From NCBI GenBank assembly GCA_964568795.1, contig CAZMRQ010000053.1:1-8204 (forward strand): a stretch of 8,204 nucleotides of DNA, written 5' to 3'. Position numbers and translations under genes: made by a program. Below, piece by piece: positions 1 to 6,601 of this stretch (position 1 is the stretch's first letter; each line of letters starts with the position of its first letter). The DNA is from CAZMRQ01 sp964568795 (GTDB lineage Bacteria > Pseudomonadota > Gammaproteobacteria > Comchoanobacterales > Comchoanobacteraceae). A model generated the notes under the pieces. That model was not told the DNA's origin and did no database searches. It saw only the letters and a program-made list of their open reading frames with translations.

Positions 1-622
1 CTCCTTTTATAACAAGCATTGGAGCATAAAACATGCAAAACCCTCCGTTCGCAAGCAACTCATGCATAATATCGATCTGAGTGTAACTATTTCCTTTACT
101 CTCTTTGAATAAATCATAAAGATCCAGGCTCTGAATATCTTTTGTGCTATATGTAAGACCTGACATATATGTTGGCACAGTTGGCACCAGTAGAGAATGC
201 GTTATTCCAACTTTCACATTTTCAAGACTATTATCAGGACTATAATAATACCTATTTTCTACCTCATCAAATATTGAGCAACTAATCACTTTTATATCAG
301 AAGAGAGGTTATCTAAAAAATCCAAATAATGATGAATACGATCTTTGTCAATACTGTCCTCATCTGAAAGCAACATACAGTATTTTGCTGATGATGATCT
401 AATAAGATACGTAAAACTCTCTGCTCCGCCACGATTTCTTTCAAAGCAATCGTACACTAATCTATGGTCATAATTACGATACTTCTCAAGCTTATCTTCA
501 AAACCATTGGAATTACATCTAATCAAGAGTCGATCATCCAAACAAGAAAGGCATGACTCAATTGCACGTATTGCACCCTCCGGTCTCGCATAAGTTGGGA
601 TTAATATCTCTAATGTTTTCAT
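1..622 (-). CDS. Family 2 (GT-A) glycosyltransferase, 3' end cut off by window edge
   Basis: Probable transfer of a sugar from a nucleotide-sugar donor onto a growing surface glycan, at the cytoplasmic face of the membrane. The first 207 codons are open and run off the window. Residues 5-16 (EILIPTYARPEG) are the first beta strand and turn of GT-A enzymes. Residues 34-36 begin a second strand (IRCNSN). Residues 84-89 (LLSDED) occupy the place of the metal- and nucleotide-binding acidic motif. No membrane segment is visible in this part. I chose the ATG at 622 because the family signature begins five residues later; it has no good Shine-Dalgarno sequence, and an in-frame stop lies at 674-676. 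It is the last gene seen, 116 bases after the HAD gene, and is clearly AT-richer than the epimerase upstream (301-360 has 17 G+C of 60 by hand count). Family is fairly sure; donor and acceptor are unknown. Confidence 0.8.
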   Translation of the reverse strand, partial: MKTLEILIPTYARPEGAIRAIESCLSCLDDRLLIRCNSNGFEDKLEKYRNYDHRLVYDCFERNRGGAESFTYLIRSSSAKYCMLLSDEDSIDKDRIHHYLDFLDNLSSDIKVISCSIFDEVENRYYYSPDNSLENVKVGITHSLLVPTVPTYMSGLTYSTKDIQSLDLYDLFKESKGNSYTQIDIMHELLANGGFCMFYAPMLVIKG

Positions 623-715
623 TTTTATCGAATGATTAACTGACACATCTAATATCTTCAAGCTTAGCCTTATTTAAGCCTGAATCAAAATATCCATTTC
701 AAATTCTTTCGCCAA

Positions 716-721
716 ATTATA
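716..721 (-). promoter_or_regulatory. Possible -10 element (TATAAT) before the glycosyltransferase gene
   Basis: The minus strand reads TATAAT exactly, in the 116-base gap between the HAD stop codon and the glycosyltransferase start, about 94 bases before that start. No convincing -35 hexamer lies 15-19 bases upstream and there is no TGn extension. In AT-rich DNA this could be chance. The gap is otherwise empty: I see no RNA gene and no strong terminator hairpin in it. Confidence 0.2.
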
Positions 722-738
722 GTACAGCAAAGAGGCAG

Positions 739-1416
739 CTAGATACGCTCACGATCAGAGAAATCCAGAAGCTTACCACCCTCTTCTGCCAACTGGAGCA
801 GTTGATCCGGAGTTTCCAGGCAGTACTGGCAGTCATCCCCCTCTGTCTCATACCCCCACTTGGCCATCAGATAACCTAGCTTCGCCTGATGTGCAGCCTG
901 GTGATCTGCATTACGGTCACCAATATATATTGTGTTTTGGGGAGATAGACCGAGATCTACAATCATCCACTCAAGCAATGCTCCCTTTCCTGCAAGATCA
1001 GGAAACTGATCCAGCGCACAGACCTGATTAAAATATTCATTCCAACCAAGCAGTTCAAGAATCTTTAATGTTGGATGTTCGCGTTTATTTGTAGCAATAT
1101 AAAGTGGATACCCTTGCTTATATAATTCACCCAACATCCTCTCCACGCCATCAAAGCATGTCGTCTCGAGATAGCCGTAACTATCATAGGCCTTCATAAA
1201 CTGTCCTGCAAGTGAATCGATCAAGACTGAATCCTCTGACCCAGCAACCACACTTAACATCTCTTTCAACGGTGGGCCAATCAAATTTGCAGATAGTTGA
1301 CATGCAGGAGTCATATTATTCTCTTCAAGAATCTTCCCAACCGCAGCAAGAATACCAGCTGAAGAGTTGATCAATGTACCATCAAGGTCATAAATCAGAT
1401 TTACCATTCGCGACAT
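739..1416 (-). CDS. HAD-superfamily phosphatase (phosphoglycolate phosphatase-like)
   Basis: A soluble phosphohydrolase of 225 residues, the usual size for HAD subfamily IA. All four HAD motifs are present. Motif I is DLDGT at 10-14, with nucleophile D10 and acid/base D12. Motif II is IATN at 107-110. The motif III lysine is K144 (AGKG). Motif IV is GDRNAD at 166-171, with Mg ligands D167 and D171. A helical cap fits residues 15-90. In a sugar locus such enzymes often remove phosphate from a sugar-phosphate intermediate or detoxify a phosphorylated by-product; the substrate here cannot be read from sequence. It starts 34 bases after the epimerase stop, so the two are probably cotranscribed. 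The start could be ATG 1416 or the in-frame ATG at codon 4, which gives an N-terminus closer to most family members; neither has a clear Shine-Dalgarno sequence. Confidence 0.88.
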   Translation of the reverse strand: MSRMVNLIYDLDGTLINSSAGILAAVGKILEENNMTPACQLSANLIGPPLKEMLSVVAGSEDSVLIDSLAGQFMKAYDSYGYLETTCFDGVERMLGELYKQGYPLYIATNKREHPTLKILELLGWNEYFNQVCALDQFPDLAGKGALLEWMIVDLGLSPQNTIYIGDRNADHQAAHQAKLGYLMAKWGYETEGDDCQYCLETPDQLLQLAEEGGKLLDFSDRERI

Positions 1417-1450
1417 GATATTATTGGGATAGTATTACAGTGACTAGGCA

Positions 1451-2539
1451 TTAGCCACTCTCACTCTGTGCAGTTAATTTAATTATCTCATCCAAGGACG
1501 TCCATGCGTTAAGACCGAATTCATTACATGCTCTTTGAATATCTGGCACATATATATTTCTTGGCACATTGCCTACACTATAGGATGGCCGGGACTGGAT
1601 CTTAACTTTCTTGTTTGGAGAGACAATTTGTTGTACCAACTGCGCTAGTTCAGCAATGCTAACTTGGTGATCAGACCCTATATTATATATAGTATGTCTG
1701 CCTCCACCAGCCAGCAGTGTGATCAACCAAATCACCATATCTCCAAGATAAAGGTATGACCGAATGGGGGTGCCATCGCCCCGTACAACGATCTGGTTTC
1801 CATATAGCGCCTGATGTATAAAATTTCCAAATGCATAATGGAGATCAGTTGGCAACAATGGCCCTGCAAATGAAAAGCATCGAGCGATTGTAAGGTCAAA
1901 ATTGTGAAGATGTGCATATTCCGCACAAAGATACTCGGCTGCACGTTTTGCCTGGCCAAGTCCGGTTCGGTAGTCACTCGTATCCGGAGCACCAGAAAAG
2001 TCTTCCGGTATTGATGTCATTCCTTTAAGAAGCCCGCCATATGCAACCCCGGAGCTAAGAAACAGCAAGCGTTTCACTCCCACAGAGGATGCCATGTCAA
2101 GAACATGGCGTGTACCAGATACTAGGGTATCAAACTTGTTTAAAGATGTCTCACCCGAAAAGGTTTCGGCTGCTGATGTTGTTGCCCCATGAATAACATA
2201 ATCAAATTGTTGTCCTGTAAAATCGAAGTTCTTGACATCCCCATCTAGCAGCGATACAGAACCCTGATTTGAGAGGCTGGAAAAGCGTCTTCTGAATGAA
2301 GCTGAATCCCTGGTCAACACTACGACATTCAGACCCAACCCCAGAGTTTCTTCTGCATGAAGGATAGCTTCCAATATCCATCGCCCAAACAACCCTGTTG
2401 CGCCTGTCAAAAATATTGAGGCACCTCTCAGCTTTTCCCACTGATCAACAGATCTCGAAAAAAGCCTTTGGGTTTCGCTCCTCAAGATGTTGGCACCATC
2501 GACAGGGGGCAAATAGCTGCTCATCATAGCCGCACTCAT
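1451..2539 (-). CDS. NAD-dependent epimerase/dehydratase (extended SDR), atypical active site
   Basis: A sugar-nucleotide enzyme of 362 residues with an N-terminal Rossmann fold. The dinucleotide motif is TGATGLFG at 45-52. Acidic residues at 99-101 (DGD) follow the third strand. LSSG at 161-164 carries the usual catalytic serine. The C-terminal substrate region has ARCFSFAGP at 219-227, RSYLYLGDM at 260-268 and YNIGSD at 285-290, all typical of NAD-dependent epimerases from polysaccharide loci. The oddity is the catalytic YxxxK: lysine K198 (QAKRAAE) is present but the residue four before it is L194, and the nearest tyrosine is Y190. The enzyme may use another acid/base or have lost or changed activity. 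A ~35-residue N-terminal extension precedes the Rossmann fold. ATG 2539 is the first in-frame start after a stop; GGAAGG lies 18 bases upstream, which is far. It begins 33 bases after the unknown gene upstream. Confidence 0.87.
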   Translation of the reverse strand: MSAAMMSSYLPPVDGANILRSETQRLFSRSVDQWEKLRGASIFLTGATGLFGRWILEAILHAEETLGLGLNVVVLTRDSASFRRRFSSLSNQGSVSLLDGDVKNFDFTGQQFDYVIHGATTSAAETFSGETSLNKFDTLVSGTRHVLDMASSVGVKRLLFLSSGVAYGGLLKGMTSIPEDFSGAPDTSDYRTGLGQAKRAAEYLCAEYAHLHNFDLTIARCFSFAGPLLPTDLHYAFGNFIHQALYGNQIVVRGDGTPIRSYLYLGDMVIWLITLLAGGGRHTIYNIGSDHQVSIAELAQLVQQIVSPNKKVKIQSRPSYSVGNVPRNIYVPDIQRACNEFGLNAWTSLDEIIKLTAQSESG

Positions 2540-2572
2540 ACAGAAGTCATCATCAGGCCTTCCATCTACTCA

Positions 2573-3382
2573 CTATACGGATAAATAGATTGTAAGCCCA
2601 CCCGCCCATTGCTCAGACAACTGTGTAATATCTTTTGTGAGCATCTGACTCATACACCAAAATTCTAAATGAGGACCGTATGACTTCAACAACAACACTA
2701 AACGAGGGTCTTTATGGACATATGCAGACAAGCATAGAATGGGCGCATAATGCTCCTCGTTTATAAGTATGCCAGGCTCTCCAATTAAAGCTGAACAAAC
2801 GTCCATTCCGCCTGAAAGGCAAACTTTAGCATGCTCCAGCTCTGGCAGTGCCTGAAACTGTAGCCTCTGTGAATTGACATCATACTCCTGTAGTGCTTGC
2901 GGAAAATACCAGCCAACAACCGGCCCCTTATTAACTGCACTAATAAATTGTTGATAGTTTGAGTTCTCTTCAATAGATATATGATTTTTCAACTCAGAAT
3001 TACCCTGCAAGACAGCCTTGAAGTGGTACTCTGGGTATTTATCAGAAAAAGACTCTTTTAGGTTTTGCAGCAGTACCTCTTCTAGATTTTCCCCAAGGTC
3101 AAAGTCAACTATTGGTGAATCATAAACAAAAGGTATATGAACACCATTCAGTATACTTGAGTAGTTCAAGTCCGACTTTATTACCTCTAATAACGAGGAA
3201 GCCTTGCTCTTAAAATCATTAAACTCAATATTATTAACACTATTAAACTTATTGCTTCTATTAAAAACACTTAAATAATCAATCTCTGGCTGATGAATAG
3301 AGTAATAATAACTCGGCTTATTACCAAAAACCCTCATTCCTGGAACGGGATTACAACGCCCCTGATCATTAAAGTAACTCAC
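2573..3382 (-). CDS. Unrecognised 269-residue protein downstream of the radical SAM gene
   Basis: I do not recognise this family. The protein has no signal peptide, no membrane segment and no cysteine cluster (Cys 10, 188, 196, 217, 243 are dispersed). The N-terminal half is rich in Asn, Ser and Tyr and encoded by very AT-rich DNA (3241-3300 has 15 G+C of 60). The C-terminal third is more hydrophobic, alternating likely strands and helices. Residues 188-194 read CLSGGMD, superficially like the SGGxDS loop of PP-loop ATP pyrophosphatases, but the following serine is missing and only about 75 residues remain. The start is GTG at 3382, supported by AAGGA seven bases upstream, itself just after the stop of the radical SAM gene 14 bases away. 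This spacing indicates coupled translation and a role linked to that enzyme: a partner, a substrate-handling protein or an enzyme on the same sugar. The gene is real; its function is unknown. Confidence 0.8.
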   Translation of the reverse strand: MSYFNDQGRCNPVPGMRVFGNKPSYYYSIHQPEIDYLSVFNRSNKFNSVNNIEFNDFKSKASSLLEVIKSDLNYSSILNGVHIPFVYDSPIVDFDLGENLEEVLLQNLKESFSDKYPEYHFKAVLQGNSELKNHISIEENSNYQQFISAVNKGPVVGWYFPQALQEYDVNSQRLQFQALPELEHAKVCLSGGMDVCSALIGEPGILINEEHYAPILCLSAYVHKDPRLVLLLKSYGPHLEFWCMSQMLTKDITQLSEQWAGGLTIYLSV

Positions 3383-3387
3383 ATTAT

Positions 3388-3394
3388 CTTCCTT
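3388..3394 (-). promoter_or_regulatory. Ribosome binding site that fixes a GTG start
   Basis: AAGGAAG on the minus strand begins two bases after the TAA of the radical SAM gene and places AAGGA seven bases before GTG 3382. The overlapping ATG one codon-phase away (3384) runs straight into TGA, so the GTG is the only sensible start here. Confidence 0.7.
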
Positions 3395-3396
3395 GG

Positions 3397-4533
3397 TTAT
3401 TTTCTGATTTCTGGAGCCTTGCCAAAACCATGCTCATATGGAACTGGCAATAATGGGCTAATCTCCATATAGTCATGTACTGCCTGGTTATGAAATCGGA
3501 TAAAACCTTGATGTTCACCGATAATACATTCATCTCGATGCGGCCCAAGCCAACTGTTCAACATACCACGCTCTAACACAGTCGACAATGATTCATTCAC
3601 AACATTACCAATGGACAAATCCATGTATGGGCAGGGAATCAGCTCTCCATCATGATTGATTGTATTGATACCTTTAACTGTTATGCATCGACCCGGCTGG
3701 CCGTAAGATGGGCACATGTGTGTAAAAACATTGTACTGGTCTTCAAGGAACTTTAGCTGGTCAACGTCTTTCTTGGTGCATACCCAGGCCTCTTGCTCTC
3801 GCGCGATCCCAACAGGCTTGGCCAAAGTGACATATAGCGGGATATCATTCTCTTTACAATAGTTACACATGCTCATGAACTCATCACTGAAAACCCTATC
3901 TTTAACAATGCACGTCGAAATCAGCAGCTCCAGGTTTGCTTTTTTTGCGGCGTCCAATGCATGAATCACACGCTTGTATGATCCTTTTTTGCTCCGAAAC
4001 TCATCATGCTCCTCCTCAATCATACTATCCAGTGAGATTTGGACCTTGTACCCTCCTAGTAATGCAAACCATTTCGCCTTTTCCTCATCAAATGTCCAAC
4101 CATTAGTATCTAAAATAATGAGGTGTTTCATTGGGTCAAGTGCTTCAATTAGCTTGTCCAGATCTTTATCCAGCAAGGCTTCACCACCCGTCAGAACAAA
4201 ACGAAAAATACCGTACTCATCTGCTTGCCTTGAAAGCTCTCTATAATCATCTAGAGTCATTTGTGGTCGCGGATCAATCGTGCCAGTACGTTTTTTTAGA
4301 TCACGGCTCATATACGGCTCTTCACAGCAATGTGCGCAATGGAAATTACACAAAGATCGGTTGATCTTAAGTCTCAGGATTGGACTAATCTGGCCATCCA
4401 GCATACCCCTGAAGTAATCCTGAATCTTTTCATGAACACGTGGCCGTTGCTGGCTTTGGTCTCTTCGTTTATTTTTTTCAGCCAGCGACAATGCCTCCTG
4501 TTCAGCTAAAACCTGTAGTTTGTTTATCATCAT
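3397..4533 (-). CDS. Radical SAM enzyme with SPASM/twitch-like C-terminal cysteines
   Basis: Generates a 5'-deoxyadenosyl radical from SAM using a [4Fe-4S] cluster held by C62, C66 and C69 (CNFHCAHC); the adjacent C70 is a fourth cysteine. GGE at 116-118 is the SAM-binding motif, and LDTNGW at 141-146 and SLDS at 167-170 are later strands of the partial TIM barrel. C274, C283, C301 (IPCPYMDLSIGN) and C336 resemble a SPASM or shorter twitch domain holding an auxiliary Fe-S cluster. Such domains occur in peptide maturases such as PqqE and in sugar or aminocyclitol oxidases such as BtrN. The first ~50 residues are a charged helical extension. AGGAG lies three bases before the first ATG and six before the second (4530), so translation probably starts at codon 2. 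The preceding 59-codon ORF ends six bases upstream and an unknown protein follows after 14 bases. Peptide or sugar substrate is undecided. Confidence 0.9.
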   Translation of the reverse strand: MMINKLQVLAEQEALSLAEKNKRRDQSQQRPRVHEKIQDYFRGMLDGQISPILRLKINRSLCNFHCAHCCEEPYMSRDLKKRTGTIDPRPQMTLDDYRELSRQADEYGIFRFVLTGGEALLDKDLDKLIEALDPMKHLIILDTNGWTFDEEKAKWFALLGGYKVQISLDSMIEEEHDEFRSKKGSYKRVIHALDAAKKANLELLISTCIVKDRVFSDEFMSMCNYCKENDIPLYVTLAKPVGIAREQEAWVCTKKDVDQLKFLEDQYNVFTHMCPSYGQPGRCITVKGINTINHDGELIPCPYMDLSIGNVVNESLSTVLERGMLNSWLGPHRDECIIGEHQGFIRFHNQAVHDYMEISPLLPVPYEHGFGKAPEIRK

Positions 4534-4536
4534 AAT

Positions 4537-4541
4537 CTCCT
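4537..4541 (-). promoter_or_regulatory. Strong Shine-Dalgarno overlapping the stop of the small ORF
   Basis: AGGAG on the minus strand shares bases with the TAG stop codon of the 59-codon ORF. It is the best ribosome binding site in the window and favours the second of two tandem ATGs (4530, spacing six) over the first (4533, spacing three). Terminating ribosomes on the small ORF would cover it, so translation of the two genes is probably coupled. Confidence 0.75.
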
Positions 4542-4719
4542 AGGTATCCATGTAATATGCTGGCACGCTACAGCGCAGACCGGAAGTTTCATCGGCAATG
4601 TTGTTGTTCTGGATCAGCAGGATAATACTGTTGCTCTCTTCTTTAGCAGTAACCTTTGGCAATTTCATGGTCATATAAGGGTTGTATGGAGCTACTGCCT
4701 CATTAAGCAACCTCTTCAT
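4540..4719 (-). CDS. Small ORF (59 aa) before the radical SAM gene; candidate peptide substrate
   Basis: An ATG-to-TAG frame of 59 codons filling most of the gap between the Nudix and radical SAM genes. The N-terminal half is basic and polar (begins MKRLLNEA; KLPKVTAKEE at 19-28). A hydrophobic patch SIILLIQNNN covers 31-40. The C-terminus ends TSGLRC then SVPAYYMDT (45-59), with a single cysteine, C50, and two adjacent tyrosines. No Gly-Gly leader cleavage site, signal peptide or known precursor family is visible. Its stop overlaps the Shine-Dalgarno of the radical SAM gene. The start is uncertain: GGAAG abuts ATG 4719 with no spacing, and in-frame ATGs at codons 16 and 18 have none. Either it encodes a small protein, perhaps the substrate of the neighbouring enzyme, or it is the 3' remnant of a lost gene. 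No other frame explains this stretch better. Confidence 0.5.
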   Translation of the reverse strand: MKRLLNEAVAPYNPYMTMKLPKVTAKEESNSIILLIQNNNIADETSGLRCSVPAYYMDT

Positions 4720-4734
4720 CTTCCAATAATGCTT

Positions 4735-4763
4735 ATTTCATGTAGTCCTTCATTTTCTGTCAA
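4735..4763 (-). promoter_or_regulatory. Possible sigma70-type promoter before the small ORF
   Basis: The minus strand carries a perfect TTGACA (4763-4758), a 17-base spacer and TGAAAT (4740-4735), four of six matches to the -10 consensus. The -35 overlaps the Nudix stop codon. A transcript would begin around 4728 and leave only some ten bases before ATG 4719, in keeping with the poor ribosome site of the small ORF. It may give the small ORF and downstream genes transcription independent of the Nudix gene. Prediction from sequence only. Confidence 0.35.
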
Positions 4764-5278
4764 TTGAAGCAGCTCTCATATATGCGATGCTGTTGAATCA
4801 GTTCGCTTGGACATTTCTTAAACCATGCCCACATACCGTTCTCAATACTTCCCCCATTGTAGCCTTGCGATTCGTCCAGATCAGACTTCAGCACGCATTT
4901 ATAAAGCAGAGAGATAAAATGACCCCTTATATCTCTGTGTGGAGCCATGATCTCATGGACTGACATTGGCACTGGTTCATGATCAACAGTTGCACTTAGT
5001 TCATTACAGGCAACAGCCTGAATTCTGTCCGCAGCAGTTTCCTTAAACCTGATTATACCACCCGGTATATGCCAACCGGGACCATAGAACTCATCATCCC
5101 TCCATACCAGCAGTTTTTCATTCACTTCATTAACGACCAGCAGATCAACATTAACCAGCGGGGTCAACCTACTCACAAGATAGAACAAGTCCTGCGGCAG
5201 GCCACCTCGTGCATCAGGTACTTCCTTGTCAAAAACTCCTACGACACTGGCAATGTCTGCATCAATGTGGTCGGTCAC
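4760..5278 (-). CDS. Nudix hydrolase, GDP-mannose mannosyl hydrolase-like
   Basis: A soluble hydrolase of 172 residues, likely acting on a nucleoside-diphosphate sugar. The Nudix region runs from W69 (WHIPGG) through the spacing G74-x5-E80 and on to E93. The usual REUxEE core is degenerate (AVACNEL at 88-94): the arginine and most glutamates are missing and only E93 remains. Loss of part of this signature is known in GDP-mannose mannosyl hydrolases, which cleave the glycosidic bond instead of the pyrophosphate, and the flanking FYGPGWHIPGG and RGHFISLLYKC (118-128) fit that group. The gene starts with GTG, overlapping the methyltransferase stop as GTGA, with GGAG five bases upstream at 5287-5284, so translation is coupled. 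In this locus it could release a sugar from, or limit, a nucleotide sugar used by its neighbours. The GDP-mannose substrate is an inference. Confidence 0.82.
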   Translation of the reverse strand: MTDHIDADIASVVGVFDKEVPDARGGLPQDLFYLVSRLTPLVNVDLLVVNEVNEKLLVWRDDEFYGPGWHIPGGIIRFKETAADRIQAVACNELSATVDHEPVPMSVHEIMAPHRDIRGHFISLLYKCVLKSDLDESQGYNGGSIENGMWAWFKKCPSELIQQHRIYESCFN

Positions 5279-6420
5279 AATAGCTCCAAGTGATTCTCAC
5301 GAAGCACAGCCAATTGAAAGCAGTCCCCATGTTTCTCTCTAATAACTCCAACCACCTCATCCGAGTAGCTGGCTGCCATCACGACAATAGCATTCACCGG
5401 GTCCGTCTCCAGTACCTTCGGTGAAAGGATGGGCAAATGACTTGCGGGCGTGTATTTACCCTGCTTAAATAATGCAGAATCAATGATATAACGAACACCT
5501 TTTGAAAGATCAAGTAGTGCAATGGTGGCCAATGCCTGATGCCCTGCCCCCCATATCGCAACATTGCCAGCATGCTCCGCAACAAAACTATCAACCTCAG
5601 CCTGCAAGATAGAATGCTGCGCAGTGAATTGAGCAACCTCTACTGGCTCTCGCTTTCGTACAGTCGCTGACAAAATATAATCATACCAAATGCTTTTACA
5701 TTCAATAACTTCAAATCCATTCAAACGCATGGTAGTTTCCAGTGATTCCTGCGTAAAATAGAAAATATGATCACTAATAAACTCAGTAAACAGACTCTTC
5801 TGAAGAATCATGCCAAAGTTTGGCACTTCCACTAACCCTATAGCGCCTCTTCTTAGGTTATTGGCAATACCAAGCAGCGTAGTATTTGGATCCGGCCAAT
5901 GCTCCATGAAATTAAGTACGGCAAATACATCAAACGGCGCCTCATCAAGGACATATTCTTCTGTTTCAATGAATGCAGGCTGTACATTCAGGTCATTATC
6001 CCGACACGCCTCAACTGAAGCAGGCGCATTTTCGATCCCGAATGGCTCAACGCCGGCCTGCTTAAAAATGGACAAATACTCCCCACAACCACAACCCACC
6101 TCCAGTAATCTTTTTCCCTTCAGAGCATTGGTTTCAATAAATTCAGTAAATTGCCGCAGACGAAAATCATGCATCTCTGGCGAATACGCAGCTGCACGAA
6201 TCACCTCTCTATAATATGGGACAGGGTCACCCTTGGTTTGCACCAAACCACAACCCGTACACTGAAAAATCTCCAAATCCACACCATGATCGAGATGCAG
6301 ACTGCTTGCATCTGGCATCATCTGGGCCGCCTTCGGCATATTCCTAAAGTGAAGCAGTGATACTTCTGGAAGTTCCCTATGGCACACCCTACAATGGTGT
6401 TGACTCGATATCATGGACAT
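5275..6420 (-). CDS. SAM-dependent methyltransferase, sugar C-methyltransferase type
   Basis: A three-part protein of 381 residues. The N-terminal zinc-binding module has C10, C13, C54 and C57 (CRVC and CTGC) followed by GLVQ, as in NovU/TylC3-type sugar C-methyltransferases. The central class I fold has motif I LLEVGCGCGEYL at 105-116, acidic E130 after the second strand and FMEHWPDP at 171-178. SDHIFYFT at 216-223 carries the region's conserved His (H218) with Asp in place of the more common Glu. The C-terminal Rossmann-like domain starts at IWGAGHQALATIAL (289-302), as in the family's putative C-terminal domain. Known relatives methylate carbon 3 of dTDP-4-keto sugars; the substrate here is not known. 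ATG 6420 and the in-frame ATG 6414 both overlap the stop of the aldo/keto reductase remnant, and neither has a good ribosome site, so translation may once have been coupled to that lost gene. The stop overlaps the Nudix GTG. Confidence 0.87.
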   Translation of the reverse strand: MSMISSQHHCRVCHRELPEVSLLHFRNMPKAAQMMPDASSLHLDHGVDLEIFQCTGCGLVQTKGDPVPYYREVIRAAAYSPEMHDFRLRQFTEFIETNALKGKRLLEVGCGCGEYLSIFKQAGVEPFGIENAPASVEACRDNDLNVQPAFIETEEYVLDEAPFDVFAVLNFMEHWPDPNTTLLGIANNLRRGAIGLVEVPNFGMILQKSLFTEFISDHIFYFTQESLETTMRLNGFEVIECKSIWYDYILSATVRKREPVEVAQFTAQHSILQAEVDSFVAEHAGNVAIWGAGHQALATIALLDLSKGVRYIIDSALFKQGKYTPASHLPILSPKVLETDPVNAIVVMAASYSDEVVGVIREKHGDCFQLAVLRENHLELL

Positions 6421-6598
6421 GGTTTGGGATGCTGCCTATGGATCGTTTCTATTGCAGTCAACACAGCGGCAGACAACTTAAGCTCAAACCATTGGATGTT
6501 ATCCTTCATCTGATCGATCGTCGTTGCGCCGACAATTTTGCTCGCCACAGAGGAGCGATTATTTACCAATTTAATCACCATATTGCTAAGTTCAGAAG
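6411..6598 (-). pseudogene. 3' remnant of an aldo/keto reductase (Tas-like)
   Basis: About the last 60 codons of an aldo/keto reductase survive. The frame shows the family's C-terminal block: VNNRSSVASKIVGATTIDQ, then KDNI, then KLSAAVL and the terminal HRQHPKPCP, where family members typically have IGAT..QL..NI, LS.E.L..IE and YP.P.P. The rest, some 280 residues of barrel with the catalytic Asp/Tyr/Lys/His, is absent. Upstream of about 6598 the frame enters the 3' end of the radical SAM gene and loses any similarity. Its TGA stop overlaps the methyltransferase start. An aldo/keto reductase next to a sugar methyltransferase would make sense as the ketosugar reductase of the same pathway. The frame is open to an ATG at 6650, but a 79-residue product would not be a working reductase. 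Confidence 0.8.
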
Positions 6599-6601
6599 TT
6601 A

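Noticed and set aside
660..680. Inverted repeat around CTTATTTAAG in the gap before the glycosyltransferase gene, considered as a terminator.
   Set aside because: The stem is only four to five weak pairs and is not followed by a T run on the transcribed strand.
3974..4364. Two overlapping plus-strand frames opposite the SPASM-like radical SAM gene.
   Set aside because: Serine-rich shadow translations of a real gene with intact CxxxCxxC and GGE motifs on the other strand.
4733..4753. A six-codon frame (MKDYMK) between the Nudix gene and the 59-codon ORF.
   Set aside because: Very short, without a ribosome site, and lying inside the possible promoter spacer.
5810..6214. A 134-codon open frame on the plus strand.
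   Set aside because: It is antisense to the methyltransferase, whose minus-strand frame has clear zinc-finger and SAM motifs; the plus-strand translation shows no family features.
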